A stretch of DNA of 64,000 nucleotides from DATFDN01 sp963830565 (lineage in GTDB: Bacteria; Pseudomonadota; Alphaproteobacteria; Acetobacterales; Acetobacteraceae): positions 1 to 64,000 of the forward strand of contig CAWHMO010000019.1 of the NCBI GenBank assembly GCA_963830565.1, in the 5' to 3' direction. The first letter of the stretch is position 1; each line of letters begins with the position of its first letter. Below the pieces are notes generated by a model. The model saw nothing but the letters and a program-made list of their open reading frames with translations, was not told the DNA's origin and searched no databases. Below are positions 45,850 to 55,877 of this stretch, piece after piece. Position numbers and translations under genes: made by a program.

Positions 45850-47166
45850 CTACGGTTCCATCGCGCGGCCGACGCGCGGACGACGCGCGCTCCAGGGGGC
45901 TCTCCCACGCCACGCAGCGGGGCGCGCCCTGGCTGCTCTGCCGGCACTGCCGGCGTGCTGATGCCGCTCCACGGTATCCCACATCAGGCGCGGGTCGAAG
46001 CTGCGCGCGGCGAGCATGGAAATCACCACCACGGCCAGGAACGCGGGGGAGCCGCCATGCACCTGGATATGCGCGACCTGGCCGAACTGGACCATGGGCG
46101 TGAACACGACGACCGTGAACGGGTCGAGGTTCGACCAGCGCCCGACGGCGTGGACCACGCGAAAGACGCGGGTCTTCAGGCGCAGGCGGCGGGTCGAGCG
46201 GTGGCGGACGGAGTTCATGAACCAAGTCAGCCCGGCGAGCTTGAATACCGGGATGCCGAGGCTGGTGATGCATATCAGCACCCCGAGCGGCGCGTAGCCG
46301 TTGTCGAACAGCAACATGATTCCGGCGAAGATGGTGTGCGGGTGGGGCACGCCGAACTCGTAGAAGGCGCTCATGGGGAAATAGTTCGATATCGGCAGCA
46401 GCGCCCAGCCCGCGATGACCAGGGCACGGCAATAGAGTACCGAGCGCGGCTTGCGCCGATGCAGGCGGGCCCAGCAACGCGGGCAGCGCCCGCCGATGAG
46501 TTGGGCCGGCAGGACCAGGTCGCATGTCGTGCAGCCGATACCGTCCGCCCCCGCGTCCATGCGCGGCGGCGCGATCCGGCGCCAGACCGCTCGCTTGTCC
46601 AGACAGGCGCGGGTCAGCATGGTCATGAAGCCGGCGCCGACCAGGCACCAGCCGCCGGCATCGATCCGCACCGGGATCAGCGCCTCCACGCGCCCCCAGC
46701 CGATCGTGGCACCCAGCAGCATCACGTCCGCCATCGCCCAGGCATCGAGCATTTCGGCGTAGCGAAAGGTCGGCCCCATCCAGACGTAATGGCGGCCGCG
46801 ATTGACCGCGAGGAGCACGGCCGTCAGCAGCCCGAAACGTGCAAACGGCAGAATGACACCCTCGAGCGCACAGATCAGGGCCATCAACGGCCAACCCTGG
46901 GCCCAGACGGTTTGCACTCCTGAGAACAGGTGGACGCTTGAGACCAATCCGGCGGGCGCACGGACCGTCAGCAACGTCATCGTGTTGGCCGGCAAAAGCA
47001 GCAGCAACGTCGTCAGGGCGCAGGCGAGCGCGCTCTTGACGCTGCGCCCGGTCGTGCGCTCCAGCACGTCGGCGCAGCGCATGCAGGTAATGCGGCCCCG
47101 CTCGGGCGGGGGCGGCATGGCCTGGATGGTGGCGCAATGCGGACACGCGATGATGGGCGCGGACAC
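45850..47166 (-). CDS. pqiA: PqiA-family membrane protein (orphan)
   Basis: PqiA belongs to the PqiABC intermembrane lipid-transport system linked to paraquat response. The 438-residue protein has two repeats, each a cytoplasmic zinc-ribbon (C-x2-C pairs at CPHC ... CMRC near residues 8-31 and CTTC ... CPRC near 215-235) followed by four membrane helices. A GTG start fits. The last 35 residues (from about RHQHAGS) are Arg/Ala-rich and unlike the family, so the end may be out of frame. No pqiB/pqiC (MCE) genes follow. Confidence 0.8.
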   Translation of the reverse strand: MSAPIIACPHCATIQAMPPPPERGRITCMRCADVLERTTGRSVKSALACALTTLLLLLPANTMTLLTVRAPAGLVSSVHLFSGVQTVWAQGWPLMALICALEGVILPFARFGLLTAVLLAVNRGRHYVWMGPTFRYAEMLDAWAMADVMLLGATIGWGRVEALIPVRIDAGGWCLVGAGFMTMLTRACLDKRAVWRRIAPPRMDAGADGIGCTTCDLVLPAQLIGGRCPRCWARLHRRKPRSVLYCRALVIAGWALLPISNYFPMSAFYEFGVPHPHTIFAGIMLLFDNGYAPLGVLICITSLGIPVFKLAGLTWFMNSVRHRSTRRLRLKTRVFRVVHAVGRWSNLDPFTVVVFTPMVQFGQVAHIQVHGGSPAFLAVVVISMLAARSFDPRLMWDTVERHQHAGSAGRAARARPAAWRGRAPWSARRPRVGRAMEP

Positions 47167-47263
47167 GCGACAGGCTCCCGTAACAATGCCTCAGGCGCCA
47201 AACGCCTCAGCTTGCCCTTCGTCCGCGAATGCCGCCAAATGCCGGTATTCCGGGGAGGGCGCG

Positions 47264-48037
47264 ATGGGGCAGGTGGACGGCAAGGCCGCGATCGTCACCG
47301 GCGGGGCGTCGGGTATAGGGGCGGCCTGTGCCCGGACCTTGGCGCGCGAGGGCGCGCGGGTGCTGATCACCGATTTCGACCCGTCAGGCGAGGGATTGGC
47401 CGCCGAGATCGGCGGGCTATTCCTGCGCCACGACGTGACCGACGAGGCTGGCTGGCCGGCGGTGATCCAGCTGGCGGAGGAGCGGTTCGGCGGGCTTCAC
47501 GTGCTGGTCGCCAATGCCGGCATCGGCATCATGGGGACGATCGTGGAGATGAGCCTCGCCGACTGGCGCCGGCAGATGGCGGTCAACGTGGACGGGGTGT
47601 TCCTGTCGGTGAAGCACGCCATCCCCGCGATGGCGCGCGCCGGGGGCGGGTCCATCATCATCATGTCCTCGGTGGCCGGGCTGCGCGGCTCCGCCGGGCT
47701 CGCCGGGTACAGCGCCACCAAGGGCGCCGTGCGGCTGTTCGCCAAGTCGGCGGCACTGGAATGCGCGCAGGCAAACAACCGCGTGCGGGTGAATTCGGTG
47801 CATCCCGGCGTGATCGACACCCCGATCTGGGACAAGCTGCCCATGAGCAGCAACGCCAAGTTCGACCCTAACGCGATCGCCGCGGAACAGGTGCCGATCG
47901 GCGAGGCGGGCCAGCCGGAGGATATCGCCAATGGTGTGCTGTTCCTTGCCTCCGATGCTGCCCGTCACATGACCGGCTCGGAGCTCGTCATCGATGGCGG
48001 GATGACCGCCGGCCGCGTGCGCCGTTTCGCGCACTGA
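47264..48037 (+). CDS. SDR-family oxidoreductase
   Basis: A 257-residue classical short-chain dehydrogenase. The NAD(P) motif is TGGASGIG (12-19), D39 region favours NAD, NAG at 84-86, and the catalytic set is S136, Y149 and K153. The start at 47264 follows GGGGAGGG by 4 bases. Family similarity suggests cyclopentanol or 3-alpha/20-beta-hydroxysteroid-type dehydrogenases, but substrate cannot be assigned. It is followed 16 bases later by a frame-disrupted ABM monooxygenase gene, suggesting a two-gene operon for small-molecule oxidation. Confidence 0.87.
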   Translation: MGQVDGKAAIVTGGASGIGAACARTLAREGARVLITDFDPSGEGLAAEIGGLFLRHDVTDEAGWPAVIQLAEERFGGLHVLVANAGIGIMGTIVEMSLADWRRQMAVNVDGVFLSVKHAIPAMARAGGGSIIIMSSVAGLRGSAGLAGYSATKGAVRLFAKSAALECAQANNRVRVNSVHPGVIDTPIWDKLPMSSNAKFDPNAIAAEQVPIGEAGQPEDIANGVLFLASDAARHMTGSELVIDGGMTAGRVRRFAH

Positions 48038-48053
48038 ACACCAAGGAGGAACC

Positions 48054-48364
48054 ATGATCCACGTCGTCGCCATCCTCACCGCGAAGCCAGGCCAGCGCGA
48101 TGCCGTCCTGGAGGCGTTCCGCGCCAACATGCCGGCCGTTCACGCCGAGCAGGGCTGTATCGAATACGGACCGGCCGTGGACGCCGAGGGCATGGGCGGC
48201 TTCCAGACGAAATTCGGCCCGGACACCTTCGTCGTCCTCGAAAATGGGAGAGCCCCGAGGCGTTGGCCGCGCATGCCCGCGCGCCGCACATGCAGGCCTA
48301 CGGGGCCAAGACCAAGGACATGCTCGCCAGCCGGGTCATCCACGTCCTGTCGCCCGCCGGCTGA
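48054..48364 (+). pseudogene. Antibiotic biosynthesis monooxygenase-family protein, one frameshift
   Basis: A ferredoxin-like ABM protein of about 103 residues when one missing A near 48243 (GAAAATGG) is restored: frame one MIHVVAILTAKPGQRDAVLEAF through FVVLE, frame two KWESPEALAAHARAPHMQAYGAKTKDMLASRVIHVLSPAG. ABM proteins act as small cofactor-free or heme monooxygenases or as quinol monooxygenases. AAGGAGG lies directly upstream of the ATG (48054). It is cotranscribed with the SDR gene. As it stands the product would be scrambled after residue 63. Confidence 0.7.
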
Positions 48365-48403
48365 TCTTCCGGGCGGCCTTCGGAGAATGAGAGGCGGCGG
48401 CGC

Positions 48404-50728
48404 CTACGCCGCCCGCCGCTGCAATGCCTGCCAGACCGTCTCCGGCGTCGCGGGCATATCGAGATGGGTCACGCCGTCTGGGGCCAAGGCGTCCAGGATG
48501 GCGTTCATCACCGCCGGGGGGCTTCCCACGGCGCCTGCCTCGCCCGCGCCCTTCACGCCGAGCGGGTTGGTGGCGCAGGGTATCTCCAGGAACTCCACCT
48601 CGATGTCGGGCAGGTCGGAGGCGCGTGGCAGCGCGTAGTCCATGAAGCTTCCGGACAAAAGCTGGCCGGAGCTCGGATCATAGACCGTGCGCTCCAGCAC
48701 CGCCTGGCCAAATCCCTGAGCGACGCCGCCATGCACCTGGCCGCGCACGATCATCGGGTTCACCGCCCGGCCGACGTCGTCGCACACGAGGTAGCGGACG
48801 ACCTGAACATGTCCGGTGTCGGGGTCGATCTCCACCTCGGCCATGTGGCATCCGTTCGGGAAGGTGTGCGCCTTGATCTCCGCCACTTCGGCGGCGTCGA
48901 GCGAGACTGCCGCCTCTCCCCGCGCCGCCTTCACGCGCTGGGTTTCCGCAAGATCGAGGATATCGATGCCGCGATCGGTTCCGACGATGCTGAAGCGCCC
49001 GTCGGCGAAGCCGATGTCGCCGGCCGCCGCCTCCAGCACGTCCGCCGCTGCTCGCCGGCCCTTCTCGATCACGCTGTCGGTAGTGACATAGATCGCCTGC
49101 CCCTCGGAGTAGAGGCTGCGCGCCCCGCCTGTGCCGCCGCCCGTAGGGATCGTGTCGGTGTCGCCCTGGCGGATGCGGATCTTCTCGCCGTCCACGCCAA
49201 GCCGGGTCGAGACGAGCTGGACATAGGCGGTCTCATGCCCCTGGCCGTTGGACTGGGTGCCGACGAGCACATCGACGAAGCCGCCTTCCGCGAAGCGGAT
49301 CTCGGCGCGCTCGCTCGGCGCTGCCGCCGGTGGCCTCGAGGTAGTAGGAGAAGCCCAGGCCACGGCGCCGCCCCGCTTTGCCGCCTCGGCGCGGCGGGCC
49401 GGGAAACCCGCCCAATCGATGCGCGCCAGCGCGGTGTCCAGGACGGTCCGGAAATCGCCGCTGTCGTAGGTCTTGCCCACCGGGGTCGCATGCGGCATCG
49501 CCGAGGGCGGGACCATGTTGCGCCGCCTCAGCTCCGCGCGGTCGATATTCAGCTCTCGCGCGGCCGTGTCGATCACGCGCTCGACGAGATAATTGCTCTC
49601 GGGCCGGCCAGCCCCGCGATAGGCGTCCACCGGGACGGTGTTGGTGAAAACCCCGATCACGTTCGCATACACCGCCTGGAATCCATACACGCTCGCGAGC
49701 ACGCCGGTTCCGGCCAGGGTCGGGATGTACGGGCCGAAATTCGAGAGATAGGCGCCCATGTTGGCGAGGTTGCGCGTGCGCAGCGCCAGGAACTTGCCGT
49801 CCTTGTCGATCGCCAGCTCGCCTGTCGTGACGTTATCGCGGCCCTGGGTGTCGCACAGGAACGCCTCGCCGCGATCGGCCGCCCACTTCACGGGCGCGGC
49901 CGAGCTTGCGGGCCGCGTAGCACGTCAGCACATGCTCGGCGTACAGGAACAGCTTCATGCCGAAACCACCGCCGACATCGGGCGTGACCACGCGGAACTT
50001 CTCGCCGCCAGCCCCGAACACGCCGGTGATCAGATCCTTGATCAGCCAGCCGCCCTGGGTGTTGGCATACAGCGTCCACCGGCCTGCCTCGGTGATCGTA
50101 ATCGCCGATCGCGGCCCGCGCCTCCATCGAGGAGACGACGATGCGGTTGTTCACCACGTTCACCCGCGTGACATGGGCGGCCTGGGCGAACAGCGCGTCC
50201 GTCTTTGCCTTGTCCCCGATCTCCCAGTCGAACACCTGGTTGCGCGCCACGTCGGGCCAGACCAGCGCCGCGCCGGGGTCCGTCGCGTGGGCAAGGCTCG
50301 GTGATGGCGGGCAACACGTCGAAGTCGATCTCGACCGCCTCGGCGGCGTCGCGCGCGGCCTGCAACGTGTCGGCAACGACGAAGGCGACCGGATCGCCGA
50401 CATGGCGCACGGCGCCGTCGGCCAGCACCGGATGCGGCGGGGCCGCCATGTTCGAGCCGTCGCGGTTGTTCAACGCCACCGCACAGGGCAGCGGGCCGAT
50501 GCCGTCGGCCTTCAGCTCCGCCGAGGTATAGATCGCGCGCACCCCCGGCATCGCCGCCGCCGTGGAGGCATCCATCCGCCGCACCCCCGCCGCCGCGTGC
50601 GGACTGCGCAGGACGTATCCGTGCAGCATGCCCGCCAGCTTGATGTCGTCGGTGTAGCGCCCGCGCCCGAGCAGCAGCCGCGGGTCCTCCACGCGGCGAA
50701 CGGATTGGGCAACGCCGAACTTTGTCAT
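48404..50728 (-). pseudogene. CoxL-like molybdenum hydroxylase large subunit (form II), about five frame slips
   Basis: With about five single-base corrections (+1 near 50297, 50093, 49892 and 49330; -1 near 49375) the parts join into an about 770-residue molybdenum-hydroxylase large subunit: MTKFGVAQSVRRVEDPRLLL, NVVNNRIVVSSMEARAAIGDY, VVTPDVGGGFGMKLFLYAEHV, VKWAADRGEAF, and the active-site AYRGAGRPES, then CDDVGRAVNPMIVRGQVHGG and GVKGAGEAGAVG. The sequence AYRGAGR marks form II (not the Cu-containing form I CO dehydrogenase), so CO oxidation is unlikely. No small or FAD subunit gene is adjacent. Whether it is a decayed gene or misread sequence is undecided. Confidence 0.8.
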
Positions 50729-50842
50729 GCAACGGCCTCCGGGATGGCGCGGGATAGCCGCCCGGGATTGACCGGCGACGGCTTTGGTCCTGAACCCCCA
50801 GTTTAGGCGCTCGGGCGGGAAACGCTACCCGCCCGCCCCGGC

Positions 50843-52012
50843 TCAGGACTGCGACGCGGGCGAGACCACGATGCAGCCGCCATGGCCATGCGCCAGCTTC
50901 TGGCACGCATGCACCGCCGCGTCATGCGAAAGGCCGGTGAGGCGCGCGCGCCACAGCAACCCGTGGCCCTGGTGGACGCTGGCGAGTGCCGGACGGGAGC
51001 CTCCGAGCGTGCCGTGGGCTCCCGCCTTCGCTGCGCCCATCGCGTGCTCCGCCTGGGTCTCGCTGGCATAGGCACCGACCTGGATGCCCCAGTTCGCGCC
51101 ACCCGCGTGCAATGGGGCCGAGGCGGCCTCGGCTCGCGCGATCAGATGAAAGCCGCGATGATACCGCGCCGGCTCGCCCGGCGGCATCGGCGGCGGCATC
51201 AGCAGGGCGACGCGGGTAACGGGGGCGCCGTGCTCGGCATGCGGAGCCGGGCTCAGCCGCGCAATTTCGACCGCGTGACGTGCCGAGCCATGCCGCGCCG
51301 GAGCGCGCCGATTGGCCGAGGCTACCATGATGGCCCGCCCGCCGTAGCGGAGTCCCGGCCGGATATCGAGCGGCAGGTCGTTCATCGCGTACGCCTCGGC
51401 GGGCGAACGCCGCAGCGGGTAGGCACCTTCCAGCGCCGGGCCGATCATTGCGACGTAGTGCCGCGTCTCCTCGGGCAATGGGCGCTGGTTGCTCAGATAG
51501 TCGTCGAGCCGGTTCGGCCCGCCGTTGTAGGCGGCCAGGAACGCGGGCGCGCCATAGATGTCGTAGAGCTCCCGCATGTAAGCGACGCCGGCGATGATGT
51601 TGTCGTGCGGGTCGAACGGGTCGGAGCCGAGCGCATAGCGGTCGCGCAGCTCCTCATAGGTCGCGGGCATCACCTGCATCAGCCCCATCGCGCCCTTGGG
51701 CGAGGTGGTGAGCTGGCCGTCCTGATACTCCTGGCCGCCCGACTCGACGTGCATGAGCGCGCGAACCCAGGTCGCGGGGACATCGAACCGGGCGGCTGCC
51801 TCCTCGATGTACGGGCCCCACGGGTCCTCTGCCGGCCCGGGCGGCACGTAGTTGCCCCGCGCGTGTGCCGCATAGACCGCTGCCTGCTGCGGCGCGCTGG
51901 TCTGGGGGGATTGCGTGGCGCAGGCGGCGACGAGCGCGAGCATCGCGGCGCTGCTGGCCGCGCGCAGGAATGCTGTCAACGCGGCGCGATCGGTGCGGGA
52001 GGGGCGAGGCAT
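50843..52012 (-). CDS. Lytic transglycosylase lipoprotein with SPOR domain
   Basis: A 389-residue envelope enzyme. Residues 1-31 form a lipoprotein signal with a plausible lipobox ending at C31 (LALVAAC). The SLT domain (about 60-200) has the catalytic Glu in MHVESGGQ and family motifs GAMGLMQVMPATYEELRDRY, DNIIAGVAYMRELYD and FLAAYNGGPNRL. Residues about 310-389 form a SPOR-like domain (WGIQVGAYASETQAEHAM) that binds denuded septal peptidoglycan. The ATG at 52012 is preferred because it gives the lipobox; an upstream start would bury it. The enzyme probably acts at the division site. Confidence 0.85.
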   Translation of the reverse strand: MPRPSRTDRAALTAFLRAASSAAMLALVAACATQSPQTSAPQQAAVYAAHARGNYVPPGPAEDPWGPYIEEAAARFDVPATWVRALMHVESGGQEYQDGQLTTSPKGAMGLMQVMPATYEELRDRYALGSDPFDPHDNIIAGVAYMRELYDIYGAPAFLAAYNGGPNRLDDYLSNQRPLPEETRHYVAMIGPALEGAYPLRRSPAEAYAMNDLPLDIRPGLRYGGRAIMVASANRRAPARHGSARHAVEIARLSPAPHAEHGAPVTRVALLMPPPMPPGEPARYHRGFHLIARAEAASAPLHAGGANWGIQVGAYASETQAEHAMGAAKAGAHGTLGGSRPALASVHQGHGLLWRARLTGLSHDAAVHACQKLAHGHGGCIVVSPASQS

Positions 52013-52207
52013 CCGGTCGTGAACCTCCGTCAAGCGGGGGGCCGCGGGAACGGCCGGGCGGCACGACGACCGACATGGCCGCCGCTCATCGAGTTGGTCA
52101 GGATTCGCGGCTAAGCCCTTACCCGCGATCGACTCCGATGGCAAGATCGTGTCGCATTACTGCCTAATTTTCGATGGAAAAGATTTGGGCTTGGTGAACG
52201 GCGTGGC

Positions 52208-52996
52208 TCAGCCCAGAAGGTCGATCCGCCAGCGCCGCTCCTCGATCGCGTCGAGCAGCGCCTCGGCCCCGAGCCCAGGCAGCCGTCGCAGCAGGCCGCG
52301 CGGACGTGGGCGGAACACGCGCGGCCTGGCCTTCTCGCCCGCCAACTCGCGGATCACGCTGCCAACATCGCCGAAGCCATCGATCAGTCCAAGTGCCAGG
52401 GCGTGGTCGCCGAGCATGAAGCTGCCGTCGAACACGGATGGATCGCTCGTGAGACGCCCCGCGCGACGGTCGCGCACCCAGGTCTTGAACCGCGCGTGCA
52501 GGTCATCGAGCAGGCCCTGGGTGAAGGCCACATCCTCGGGCCGCTCCGGCAGGAACGGGTCTAGACGCGCCTTGTTGGTACCCGACGTGTAGAGGCGGCG
52601 CTCGACGCCGAGCCGGGCGAGCAGGGCGGGGAACCCGAAGCCGCCGCCGCGAACGCCGATCGAACCGACGATGCTCATCGGGTTGGCCCAGATCCGGTCC
52701 GCCGCGCAGGCGATCCAGTAGCCGCCGGAGGCGCCGACCTCCTGGATCACGGCGTGGACCGCGACGCCGGTCTTCTCGGCGCGGCGGCGGATCAGCGCGG
52801 CGATCAGATCGGACTGCACGGGCGAGCCGCCAGGGCTGTCGATGTCGAGAACGACCGCGCGCCCCCGCGCGGCGGCGAAGGCGCGATCGATCAGCGGCCC
52901 GGCGCCGCGCAGGTTCAGCAACCCGGCCCGCCCGGCGATCAGCCCGTGCAGTTCCACCACCGGGACGCGGCGTTGCCAGAAGGCGAGCGTGGGCAT
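52208..52996 (-). CDS. S49 peptidase (SppA/SohB-type)
   Basis: A 262-residue signal-peptide-peptidase-like protease, with the Ser/Lys dyad S90 (GASGGYW) and K142 (TNKARLDPF). The conserved IDSPGGSP (52-59), SIVGSIGV (108-115) and GLIDGFGD stretches are present. It is short and has no N-terminal membrane anchor, so it resembles the single-domain type. Its start overlaps the preceding amine oxidase gene by one base (TGATG), suggesting translational coupling, although the two have no obvious common role. Confidence 0.87.
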   Translation of the reverse strand: MPTLAFWQRRVPVVELHGLIAGRAGLLNLRGAGPLIDRAFAAARGRAVVLDIDSPGGSPVQSDLIAALIRRRAEKTGVAVHAVIQEVGASGGYWIACAADRIWANPMSIVGSIGVRGGGFGFPALLARLGVERRLYTSGTNKARLDPFLPERPEDVAFTQGLLDDLHARFKTWVRDRRAGRLTSDPSVFDGSFMLGDHALALGLIDGFGDVGSVIRELAGEKARPRVFRPRPRGLLRRLPGLGAEALLDAIEERRWRIDLLG

Positions 52997-54273
52997 CACC
53001 CGGTCACTCGCGCCAGTTGCGCGGCGGCCTCGCCCGACAGCCACGCGCCGCCTACGGTACCGGCAAGCCCGTCGTGACAGGCTTCGCCGGCGAACACCAG
53101 TCGGCCATCGGCCAGCGGCTCGGCCAATGCGGCGCGGGCGCCCGCCTGTCCCGGCATGACGTAGGCGTAGGCCCCGCGCGCCCAGGGCTCGGCGTCCCAA
53201 TGCGTCACCAGCCGTGCGCCGCCCGCGAACAGCGTCTCGGCGCGCGCGCCGAACAGGCGGCGCAGCTCCGCCAGCGCGAAGTCGGCGGCCGCCGCGTCGC
53301 CCAGGCGCGCAAGCTCCCAGGCGGGCGAGCCGCCGATCCAGCCTTGCACGTAGTCACGGCCATAGGGCCAGCACTGGAAGATCATGAATGGCTCGCCCGC
53401 ACGCTCCACCCGCCGGTCGAGCGAACAATGCGTCGGCAGGTCGAGGCGGTCCGGCCCGGTGGCGCGGAGCGCGACCTTGACCGCAAGTCCCATCGGCAAG
53501 GCCGCAAGGGCTTCCCGCACCTGCGAGGGCAGGGCCGGGCTGAACCGGATCCCGCCGGCGGCGAGCACGCCGGTCGAGGCCGTCACGATGCAGGCGCTGG
53601 CCCGCACGGTCCCCTGCCGGGTCTCGATCTGCACGAGGCGCGATCCGGACCAGTCGATGCCGATGGCCGGCGTGTTCAGCCTGATATCCAGCCCGGCGCC
53701 GAGCCGGCGGGCAATGAAGGCGCCGATGCCCCCCTCGGGCACCAGGTTCGAACCCCAGAGCGCGTTCCGCCGCCAATCCCGCAGGCTATAGCGGTCGGCA
53801 TCAACGGCGCAGATCACCGGACCTTCCCACGCTTCGATCGTCGCCGCCCATGGATCGTCCGGCAGGGTTCGCGCGACCGCGGCCAGCGGCACGTCGTCGG
53901 GGCCGTCCAGGAGGCGATCGGCGGCCTCCTCGAACCGACGCCACGCGTCGTCGTATTCGGCGTACTCGGCCTCGCTCGCCGGGCGGGCGCCGATGAAGGT
54001 GCGCTTGCATCTTATCTCGGCGGCATCGAGCAGCGGGTCGCCCGCCGCCCGCGCCAGCGGAACCAGGGGATTGCGCTCGGCCGCGTGTAGCCAGATCGCG
54101 CCCATGTCGAACCAGACACCGCCGAGCTCAGGCGGATGGGTGGTCCAGGCCCGCCCGCCGATGCGCCCGCTTGCCTCCAGCACCGCCACGCTGCGGCCCT
54201 GAGCAACCAGGGCGCGGGCGGCGGCCAGCCCGGCGGCACCGGCGCCGATCACCACTACATCCAGGTCACTCAT
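52996..54273 (-). CDS. FAD-dependent amine oxidase
   Basis: A 425-residue flavoprotein. It has the N-terminal dinucleotide fold (VVVIGAGAAGLAAARALVAQG), the RIGGRAWTT motif that follows in monoamine oxidases, and the C-terminal FAD motif RLVFAGEACHDGLAGTVGGAWLSGE. The ATG at 54273 is preferred over 54297 because it matches the family start. Substrate (primary or polyamine) cannot be assigned; the cysteine for covalent FAD linkage is not evident. The gene overlaps the downstream S49 peptidase by one base. Confidence 0.85.
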   Translation of the reverse strand: MSDLDVVVIGAGAAGLAAARALVAQGRSVAVLEASGRIGGRAWTTHPPELGGVWFDMGAIWLHAAERNPLVPLARAAGDPLLDAAEIRCKRTFIGARPASEAEYAEYDDAWRRFEEAADRLLDGPDDVPLAAVARTLPDDPWAATIEAWEGPVICAVDADRYSLRDWRRNALWGSNLVPEGGIGAFIARRLGAGLDIRLNTPAIGIDWSGSRLVQIETRQGTVRASACIVTASTGVLAAGGIRFSPALPSQVREALAALPMGLAVKVALRATGPDRLDLPTHCSLDRRVERAGEPFMIFQCWPYGRDYVQGWIGGSPAWELARLGDAAAADFALAELRRLFGARAETLFAGGARLVTHWDAEPWARGAYAYVMPGQAGARAALAEPLADGRLVFAGEACHDGLAGTVGGAWLSGEAAAQLARVTG

Positions 54274-54324
54274 TCGGGCTTGCTCCGCGACAGGCACAAA
54301 CCCGTGATCTAAGCAGGCGGGCCT

Positions 54325-55384
54325 TCAGTTCCAGAGCACATTCGCGGGGCTGGGCGCGAGTTCCCCGCGTTCGACCTGCTTCACGACCTCGGTCAGGCGG
54401 GCGTGGGTAGGCGCGGGCACGCCCGCCTCCGCCCCTTTGGCGGCGATGTAGCCGTTCATGAACTCGATCTCGGTGCGCCGGCCCTTGGCCATGTCCTGTG
54501 CCATCGAAGGGCGCTGGAGATCGCTGCGTGCCTCGCCGCGCGTGCCGGCCAGCATGAGGCGCTCGATTTCGGCCAAAGCGGCCGGCTCGCCCTCCCCGGC
54601 ACGCGCGAGCTGTTCGGGATCGAGCGCGCCGACCTTGCCCAGCCGGAAGCCAAGCGCCTGGCCGACGCGCACCGACTCGGCCCCGAGCCGGATGCACACG
54701 CGGCGGATCGCGTCATGGCTGTCGCGCTCGTTGCCGCCGAGGCCGGTCGCGGCGGAGACGCCGTTGCGCATCCCGTTGACGCACAGCTTGGTCCAGCGCT
54801 CGCCCCAGAGATTGTCGGTGGCGTGCGCGGTGTCCACCTCGTTCAGCATCCGCGCCAGGGCGGCGACGCGCGGGCGTGATCTGCCCGTGCGGCTCGCCAA
54901 CATAGAGGGAGGGCAGGTCCGCGCGGCGTGCCATGGTGCGCCTGATATGGGCCGGTTCGTAGAGATCGAGCGCGAGGCCGCCGCTGACCACGCAGCCGAC
55001 GGTGCGGCCCCAGCCGACGATGCCGGCCACGCGCTCCTCGTTGACGCAGTTCTGCATCGAGACGACGAACCCCCGGGCCGAGAGGTATGGCGCGATCAGC
55101 ATCGTCGCCCACTCGGTGTCGTACGACTTCACCGAGATGAAGGCGATATCGATCGGTGCCTCGCGGGCAATCCGTTGCACCTCGGTCAGATGCAGCGCGT
55201 TCACCCGCACGGTCCGGGTCTCGGCCTCGGTCATGCCGGACAACCGAATTCCGCCGGCCAGGATGGCTTCGACATGGGCGGGCCAGGGGTCGATCAGCGT
55301 GACGTCGTACCCGTGCGCCGCCAGCCCCGCGCCGACATAGCCGCCGACGGCACCGGCGCCGACGACCGCGATCCGATTGGTCAT
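54325..55384 (-). pseudogene. Ketopantoate reductase-like (ApbA/PanE family), one frameshift
   Basis: A protein of about 352 residues in two frames. Frame one: MTNRIAVVGAGAVGGYVGAGLAAHGYDVTL (NADPH motif GAGAVGG), then FISVKSYDTEWATMLIAPYL and MQNCVNEERVAG. An extra C near 54880 (CCC for CC) shifts to PRVAALARMLNEVDTAHATDN, then GERWTKLCVNGMRNGVSAATG, which holds the family catalytic Lys, and finally IEFMNGYIAAKGAE. All parts fit the PanE/ApbA family, which reduces 2-dehydropantoate or similar ketoacids. True PanE or a paralogue cannot be separated. A 51-base gap separates it from the amine oxidase gene. Confidence 0.78.
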
Positions 55385-55682
55385 GCCGTTTCCTTGTTCG
55401 TGTTCGGGTGAGTGTGGGGCAGGGCGGAAAGGCGGGCAATTGGGCACTGCACGCTGCGATCTACGCGGCTTCGGCTATTCCCAGGCGGCCACGCACGCAA
55501 TAGAGCCACAGGCGGCAGTCATGGAAGATAGACGCCGGCGAAGCGGCCAAGACGTCGATGCCGGAGCTGATGGAAATGTCCGGCGCGAATACCGGGACGT
55601 GCGGCGCGCGTGAATTGGCAGGCGGCTTGCGGCGGGTTGACCGATACGTATGGAATGCCGCATTTGAGTTCTTAAGGATCGG

Positions 55683-55754
55683 CTGGGGCGGGAGGATTCG
55701 AACCTCCGCATGGCGGAATCAAAATCCGCTGCCTTACCACTTGGCGACGCCCCA
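55683..55754 (-). tRNA. tRNA-Gln (UUG anticodon)
   Basis: The 72-base minus-strand sequence folds as a complete cloverleaf. Acceptor stem TGGGGCG/CGCCCCA (7 bp), D-arm GCC...GGC, anticodon stem GCGGA/TCCGC with loop TTTTGAT (anticodon TTG), T-stem GGAGG/CCTCC with the TTCGAAT loop, and discriminator G. The anticodon UUG reads CAA (and CAG by wobble). CCA is not encoded. The 298 bases upstream of it toward 55385 show no convincing gene and may hold its promoter and that of the panE-like gene. Confidence 0.95.
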
Positions 55755-55877
55755 TCGCGATCCGGGTCATAAGTCCGGCCGAGGGGCGCGGCAAGGCCGG
55801 CTGCGCGGTGCAGCCGGGAACCGGACTTGCCCCGATGCACTCCGGGGTCTAGGCAGCCGCGCGGGGAGTTGGCGCGC

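Noticed and set aside
48404..50728. True aerobic CO dehydrogenase (form I)
   Set aside because: The active-site loop is AYRGAGR, not the form I AYRCSFR, and the accessory cox genes are absent.
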